Origin: Leucaena leucocephala | Lineage: Eukaryota > Streptophyta > Magnoliopsida > Fabales > Fabaceae | DNA: 64,000 nt | Direction of reading: 5' to 3' | NCBI GenBank assembly: GCA_037074615.1 | Contig: CM073515.1 | Location: forward strand, 18,685,001-18,749,000 | Shown: in pieces, positions 57,786 to 64,000 of the stretch | Numbering within the stretch: the stretch's first letter is position 1 | Layout: every line of letters begins with the position of its first letter | Program-made: the position numbers and the translations under genes | Notes under the pieces: model-generated | What the model was told of the DNA's origin: nothing | What the model saw: the letters and a program-made list of their open reading frames with translations, nothing else | Databases searched by the model: none

Positions 57786-58697
57786 AATATGTATATCCAA
57801 TATCAACAGCCATCATTTATTGAATGATTATGTTATTGTGATTTGGTATATATTATTCATTGCATGATCATTATTCTTGTCACTATAACTCAGTAAAAGA
57901 GACTAAGTAAATAGTGACATTAAAATATCAGTTGATTCATTTCAAATTTTTGACTACCATGTATATATATAGGATATTAGACAGCTGAATTTCATTATTT
58001 ATTAGTTGTATTAGTGGTATATATAAAGAGATATGTACTTTTATTTGGGATCAAGCCAAATATATATTAAGAAAATACGCATTGCATTTTGTTGTAAGAA
58101 GCCACAATTAATAATAATTTGTTTGAAATAAATTTCATATAAAGCTTTGATGGAAATAAACGTCTAAAATGTTAAATGTTTATTTCCATCAAATCTATCT
58201 ATGTATTGTAGCTCTGAAAAATTATTCTTAATTGTGGCTTCTTATAACACCCATGCAATATCTATTTTATCAATATATATATTGGAATTGATCCCAAATA
58301 AAAGTACAGATTTCTTTATATACTATTGATACAATTGTTATCAGAATTACATGATTTGAGATTCGAATGGTGTATTTCGATCCCGAAATTGCAATGGGAG
58401 ATTCAAATCTCCCATTGTATCGTTAATGGACCTAAATAGTGCATGAATCGTGTGATATGAGATTGAAACCAAACAAATAGTGCAATGCCAGTGCATCATG
58501 CGATTTAGGTACAACCGTCTAAAATTCTATGTATAGGTGGTGGACATAAGACTGAAATGCATTAGCTGATACTTAATCTCTTTTACTAAGCTTTAGTGAC
58601 GAGAATAATGACTCATGCAATAAATAATATTATACCAAATCACAATAAGATAATCAATCAGTAAATGATGGCTGTTGATATCGGATATACATATCGT
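57786..58697. mobile_element. Large hairpin (fold-back) MITE-like element, 0.9 kb
   Basis: Outer arms: 'atatgtatatccaatatcaa' (57787) and its near-perfect reverse complement ending at 58694. Then 'gccatcatttattgaatgat' with its partner near 58665. Inner arms: 'gtacttttatttgggatcaa' (58036) with its partner near 58300. The centre, 'gatggaaataaac...gtttatttccatc' (about 58149-58191), is a tight stem. A roughly 170-bp stretch (58335-58505) is present only on the right side. Nearly the entire element is one imperfect hairpin. No protein. Family not assigned; no clear target duplication. Confidence 0.7.
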
Positions 58698-58835
58698 GAA
58701 AAAACAAGGTTAAGGGACTGATAAGTATGATTTCTATTGGTGTTTTCATGTGTTATTTGAGGCTTTTACTGCGTTTTTGGTCCATTATTGCATGATTAAT
58801 GATTAATGTGTATCTAGGTCCTTAGTTGTGATTAA

Positions 58836-59696
58836 TGTTAGATTCCATAATCTATAATGTTTTGATGATGTCAAATGGAATTTAGAATAATTAAGTTATT
58901 TCTGTTCTTAAATGATGTCAAGAGTGATTTAAAATAATCAAGTTGTTTGTGTGTTTAATGTTGTTAAAAGATAAGTTAATCAAGTTAATCGATTAGTCAG
59001 TTGAGTAATGGTACTTAATTGATTAGTCAATCGATTAATGAGTATCAATTAATCAATTGGTTGTTCGATTAATGAAAGGACAATATTATGTGCTATAAAG
59101 CAAACTCAATTAATCAATTAATGAGTGTCCATTAATCAATTAAGTCTTCAATTAATGTCATAAAATAGCTCTCTGGATTAATTGATTAAGAAAAGAAAGA
59201 ACAATGAGAACCAATAGACGAAACAACAACTTCTGAATTTATTACATTATCTATTTCTTTATTTTGTAACCTGACATTCATTGAGCTTTAATGTTTATTA
59301 TCATACACACTCTTTGAGAGAGATTGTGAATATATTTTTTATTCATTCTATAGACTTAAGAGATTGGTTCTCTTAAGTTGGGATTGTAACCTTATGGGAA
59401 GTAAAAGGGGAGTGATTGAGTTGATCAATTGCTGTACTGAGGCGCCAAGAGCCCTCTCAAATCTTGGAGATAGTTGAAAATCTCAAAAGGCCTCTAGGGA
59501 CTGGACGCAGGACAAGAGGATTAGTTTGAACTATGATAAACTGCTTGTGTTTATTCTTCTATCATTTGATGAAATCTTTCTAATCCCCACTCTTTTCATT
59601 CATTTATATTTTCATTGTCTTTAAGTTCTAAATTGCTGTTAAAAGTTTTAAAACACCCAATACACCCCCTCTTAGGTGTATCTGCCTAGTCTAACA
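58836..59696 (+). mobile_element. Copia 5' LTR, 861 bp
   Basis: It starts TGTTAGATTC and ends TAGTCTAACA. The phrase 'acaccccctcttaggtgta' near the end matches the ends of the SIRE-like LTRs at 13780 and 36113. It holds AATCGATTAA-type palindromes (58980-59170). A primer site follows immediately. Confidence 0.8.
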
Positions 59697-59698
59697 TT

Positions 59699-59710
59699 TG
59701 GTATCAGATC
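59699..59710 (+). other. Primer binding site, tRNA-iMet type
   Basis: TGGTATCAGATC, one change from TGGTATCAGAGC, two bases after the LTR end. Confidence 0.85.
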
Positions 59711-59754
59711 ATGTCTCTTGGAAAAGATCTAACAATCTCAAGAGAGATTCGGTA

Positions 59755-62700
59755 TCTATGGTAGGATTTGGAGATAGCTTGTTACCAGAAAGAAGCTCTA
59801 CCATGAAGCCTTTAGGCTTCAACGGAGAAAACTTTACGTTCTGGAAAATGAGGATGAAAACCTTTATTAAAGCCTCAGAGTATGGTCTCTGGGATATCAT
59901 ACAAGATGGGACTACATTCCAACAAAAATTGTTGAAGGAGCTAAAGTTCTAAATGAGCAAAGTGAATATAATGACGAGGACAAAAAGTTGATACTACTCA
60001 ACAACAAGGCCCATTAATATTATAACATGTGCCTTAAGTCAAAAGGAGTATTTTTGGGTGTCCAGTTTGAAAACAACTAAGGAGATGTTGGAAGCCCTAG
60101 AAGTAGCCCACAAAGGAACTCCAATGTTAAAGAAAGCAGAGTCAATATGCTCAAAATAGAGATTGAGCTTTTTTGAATGGCTGATAGAGAAAGTGTCTGT
60201 GACATAGAAGTAAGATTTCAACATCTCATCAACTATCTGACAGCTCTTGGGCAATCATATAGTTCAAGAGATTAAGTACGTAAGATTCTTGATGGTCTTA
60301 TGAAAGAATAAGAGCCAAAGGTCGCAGCCCTTAAAGAAGCTAAAGGCGAATATGAGGTTTGTTATTGCTCTGTTTGGAAGTCTAGCTAAATACAAGAGAA
60401 AATAGAAATACAAGAAAGACATAAAAAAAAGAGCAGAAAAGGAATTGCTCTCAAGAAAGTTATATTGATGATAAGGAGCTTGACGATGATGAAATAGGTC
60501 TCATAATCTAGAGATTCAAGAAGTTCTACAGGAATCGAGCAACAAGAAATTTCAACTAAGGAAAAGTGCTTCAAAAATATTAGATTATCTGCTTTGATTG
60601 CAAAAAGCCAGGCCACATCAAAGCTAAATGTCCTCAACTCTCTAAAAAGGACAAAGAGAAGAAGAAAGAAAAGTTTTACAAGAGGAGAGCATTTGCGTCA
60701 TCAATCTGGGGAGAAATATCTTTAGAAAGTAAAGAGAGTGACAACGATGAGACAACAAATATTTGTCTGGTTGCTTAAGAAGAAAATGACTCAGAGAAGA
60801 GGAGGTAATAAATATTGAAGTTACCTATGATAGATTACTTTTTGAATATAATGAACTACGTTATGAGTTTATCAAATTAGTAAAAGAGTTTAGTAAACTC
60901 TAAGAAGATTTAGAGTTTAGAAGAAAAGATAAGTGTTATGCCTGAGATTATATCAAAGTGTGATAATTATGAGGAATTAGAGAAGAAAACCAGAGAGTTA
61001 ACCAAAACTCTTAAGAAATTAACTAAAGGTAGTGAAATGCTCAATATTATACTTGACAATAAAAAAAATGTCTTTGATAAGTCTAGAATAGGATATAATC
61101 CTAACTTAAACAATCATGAAGGAAATAAAAGTTAGGTAACAAATCGTATCTACATTACTTTAGACATATTGTGCATACTTCAAATACATTTGCTCTGTGT
61201 TCATATTGTAAGCGCAAGGGTCCCTCCATTACTTCTTGTTATCAGAGGAAGAACGGACCCTATGGCACATTCAAAGAGGTTATAAAAGGCACTTATGTAC
61301 CTAAGGTAATCCAAACTAACCTAAAAGGACCAAATAAAGTTTGGGTACCTAAAGTGCAATAATTTTGTTTTAGGTTTGTCTTAAAACATCCAAGACCAAC
61401 AAATAGTACATTGATAGTGGATGCTCCAAACATGTGACCAGAGACACAGAGAAGTTCCTAAAGCTTCATCTTAAGGAAGGCGACAAAGTAAGCCTTGGAG
61501 GAAATCAATCTAGGAAGATTTTTGGTATTAGAAAGGTTGGAAGCAAAGAGGGGTGAAAGTGGAAGATGTATACTATGTGGAAGGATTATGCCACAACCTC
61601 TTTAGTGTGAGTCAAACTGCCGATAAAGATAGTTGGGTCATTTTTTACTCAAAAGAATGCCTGATAGTAAGCAAGAAAGACCTTCCACTCAACAAGGAAA
61701 GCTTCAAGGCAAAACTCTATGCTCTAAAGGATGATAACTATTATACCATTTATATTAATTCGAATTCACCTGAAAATTGTCTTCTTAGTAAATATGAAGA
61801 AAGTTGGTTATGGTACAAGAGACTAGCTAATGTGAATATGCATCAATTTTAAAGAATAGTTAAGAAAGATTTAGTAAATTGTTTACCTGAAGTCAAATAT
61901 GAAATTAATATTGTTTGTGAAGCTTGTCAAAAGGGAAAACAAGTAAAATCCTTCTTTAAATCATAGAAGGAAGTCTCAACTGAGAAACCACTCTAATTAC
62001 TCCATATAGATTTTGTTAGTTATCAAGAGTCAAACATTTTAGAGGAAACTTCTATACTTTGGTGATAGTTGATGACTATTCGAGATTTACTTGGACTTTA
62101 TTCCTTTTATCCAAAAATGAGACTTTTAATACTTTTATTGTGTTTTCCAAAAAGGTGTAAAATAAGAAAAGTATTTCTATTGTGTCATCAAGACTGGTAA
62201 CGGAGGGGAATTCGAGAACACTAAATTTGCTGAGTTGTGTGACAACTATAGAATTGATCACAACTTCTCTGCACCAAGAATGCCACAACAAAATGGAGTT
62301 GTTGAAAGGAAAAACAAAGTCTTCACTGGGATGGCTAGAGCGATACTTAATGACAAGGAGTCTCACAAGTTATTTGGGCAGATGCTATGAACACAACATG
62401 TTACATAGCCAACCGATCCTGTATCATACCGCTACTCAACAAGACACCATATAAGCTTTATAAAGGACTCAAGCCTAATCTTACTTATTTGATTATCTTT
62501 GGGAGCAAATGTTTCATCCACAACAACAATAAAGAACATTTAGGTAAATTTGATTCTAAATCTGATGAGGGTATTTTTCTTGGCTATTCTAATCGTAGTA
62601 AGGCATATAGATTTTTTAATAAAAGAACCTTTTACAATAGAAGAGTATGTACATGTAGTATTTTTTTAAACTAAACTATTTCAAAGCCTCTAGATGATAA

Positions 62701-63051
62701 AGCTCAGATAATTTAGGGTCTTGAAACACTAAAATTAAACAAAAAAAATAAACCATAGTTATCAAGTTAGCAATCAACCTAAAGAATTAGAAAAAGATCA
62801 ACCTAGAGCTTGGAGACATAATATGAATCATCCTTTATACTAAGTTATTGGTGAAGTCAATGAAGGACTAAGAACCCAGAGACAAGTGTTTAATCAAGTG
62901 TATTTCTCTATATTTATTTCTAACATTGAACCCACCAATATAAATGAAGCACTATTGATGATTTTTGGATAGTTGCTATACAGGAAGATTTAAATCAATT
63001 TGAATGAAATCAAGTTTGGGACTTGGTACCTAGACCCAATGATCATCTAGT
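59755..63051 (+). pseudogene. Copia gag-pol pseudogene (SIRE-like)
   Basis: Broken by many stops and frameshifts. In order: gag ('NFTFWKMRMKTFI', 59830); CCHC knuckle ('CFDCKKPGHIKAKC', about 60593-60634); a second cysteine-rich motif with 'WVPKV' (61190-61360); protease active site 'DSGCSKHVT' (about 61415). Pre-integrase region ('VYYVEGLCHNLFSVSQ', 61566). Integrase zinc end 'CEACQKGK' (61917) and core signs 'QQNGVVERKNK' (62285). Post-core 'FDSKSDEGIFLGYSNRSKAY' (about 62550). Start of RT ('INEALL', 'VWDLVP', 62940-63030). RT is cut at 63051 by a Gypsy LTR. The order protease-integrase-RT is that of Copia. Dead copy. Confidence 0.85.
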
Positions 63052-64000
63052 TGTAACACCTTACTTTCGTACATCTTAGGGATCATTCGGTAGCATTTAT
63101 AACAACTTATATCATCTTTGAAGTCCATTTACTAAATCTGAAATTTCACTCTTCACGAATTACTGTTCGTATAGTATTTCTAGATTCTGCGATGGACTTA
63201 AAAAAATCATAATTAATTATAGAAAAATGGAAATGAAGTGGTTCAAAAAGCTATGTGAAGCTAACATAATAAAATTTTAGAAAAACATACTTTCTCAAAC
63301 CAATTGACCATTCAACTAAGTCAACTATGATGTCAAAAATTACTATTCATTTGGTCAAAATTTCTAGAAAACAATTTCTGGTTCCAAAGTTTGAAAATTC
63401 TATTCTCTTTACATAGACATCAGAATAAGGTGTACTTGATGTCAAAATGAAGCTTGATATGTTAACTAACTACTGGTAAATTATCATACGTTTATTCTAT
63501 CTTACTATTTTTTTTATTACATCTAGAACATTGCTGCTCAAACTGGTCATATAACATCATTACATATGACAATTCATACATTCATCAAATAACATTTATA
63601 TTATTCAATCCCTAACTTCTCTTTATGCTTCCTCATCTTCTTTCATCATTCATTAACCTATTGGGAATTGGGATTACATGGAGGGGTGAGATTTTTTAGG
63701 AAATCTTAGTAGCAAACGGTACTAAACAGTGTATGCATTAATGCTAATGTTTGTGCTTACTTGTGATTGTGTCAACATAATGTAATGAGCATGCTACCAT
63801 GTTACATATGAAATACAATTAGGTAAAGTAAACATAGAAATAGAGCATCTATCAAATACATATATGCCACAACAATTCACATAGCAATAGCACCATAACA
63901 CATTACATTCAACACATACAAGTCTAGGTTAGTTTATTACCTTACATGCTTGACTTTCCTTTACTTTATCTTTGCCTCTTGCTTTTTACTTCTCCTTGAT
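63052..64000 (-). mobile_element. Gypsy LTR, 3' end (continues beyond window)
   Basis: Inserted in the Copia RT. The plus strand starts TGTAACACCTTACTTTCG, the reverse complement of the LTR end type seen at 890-912. The conserved palindrome (GAGATTTT...AAATCTT, 63688-63706) preceded by GGGGT is present in reverse orientation. CTAGT (63047-63051) would be the left target duplication; its partner lies outside the window. Confidence 0.75.

Overview
The window is AT-rich nuclear DNA of a seed plant, most likely a eudicot. It holds no intact host gene that I can recognise. Almost everything is transposable-element (TE) sequence, often nested, with decayed pieces of plant gene families: a YIPF/Yip1 membrane protein, a SCAB actin-binding protein, a FAR1-related (FRS) protein and LRR receptor-like proteins. 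The mix of chromovirus Gypsy elements, SIRE-like and other Copia elements, LINE, CACTA, MULE, hAT, Stowaway and Helitron-like ends is typical of plant pericentromeric or intergenic DNA.

Layout. 1-3230: a decayed Gypsy element (partial LTR, non-coding interior, second partial LTR). 3231-4350: a large fold-back (inverted repeat). 6240-9514: minus-strand Copia gag, primer site and LTR. 9515-13775: a decayed Copia pol split by a solo LTR (9648-11531). 13780-19010: a minus-strand SIRE-like LTR and interior tail, split by a solo Gypsy LTR (13827-16762, TSD ATATT). 20703-28822: a candidate Helitron that contains a 6.3-kb Mutator-like element (21948-28273, 9-bp TSD AATTATTTA). The MULE carries fragments of at least three gene families and a fold-back element built of about fifty 21-bp repeats. 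29979-32679: a CACTA element (TSD TTA) with captured exons. 33300-36113: the 3' end and LTR of a SIRE-like Copia. 37857-39609: an RLP fragment, a hAT-type element and a Stowaway-type MITE. 41165-54830: a LINE interrupted by a complete, very young Tekay/Del-type Gypsy element (41525-53902, TSD TAGTC). 55690-58697: a CACTA terminus, an RLP pseudogene and a 0.9-kb hairpin element. 58836-63051: a decayed Copia element with 5' LTR. 63052-64000: the start of a minus-strand Gypsy LTR.

The only element that looks functional is the Gypsy at 41525-53902. Its two 3220-bp LTRs differ at one base that I noticed. It has a tRNA-Met primer site, a polypurine tract, an uninterrupted 1520-residue gag-pol with all catalytic residues, and a separate 335-residue acidic ORF ahead of gag that I cannot match to a known domain. 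The most unusual structures are that extra ORF, the 21-bp-repeat fold-back, the multi-gene MULE, and a small palindrome kept in all five Gypsy LTR copies in which I looked for it.
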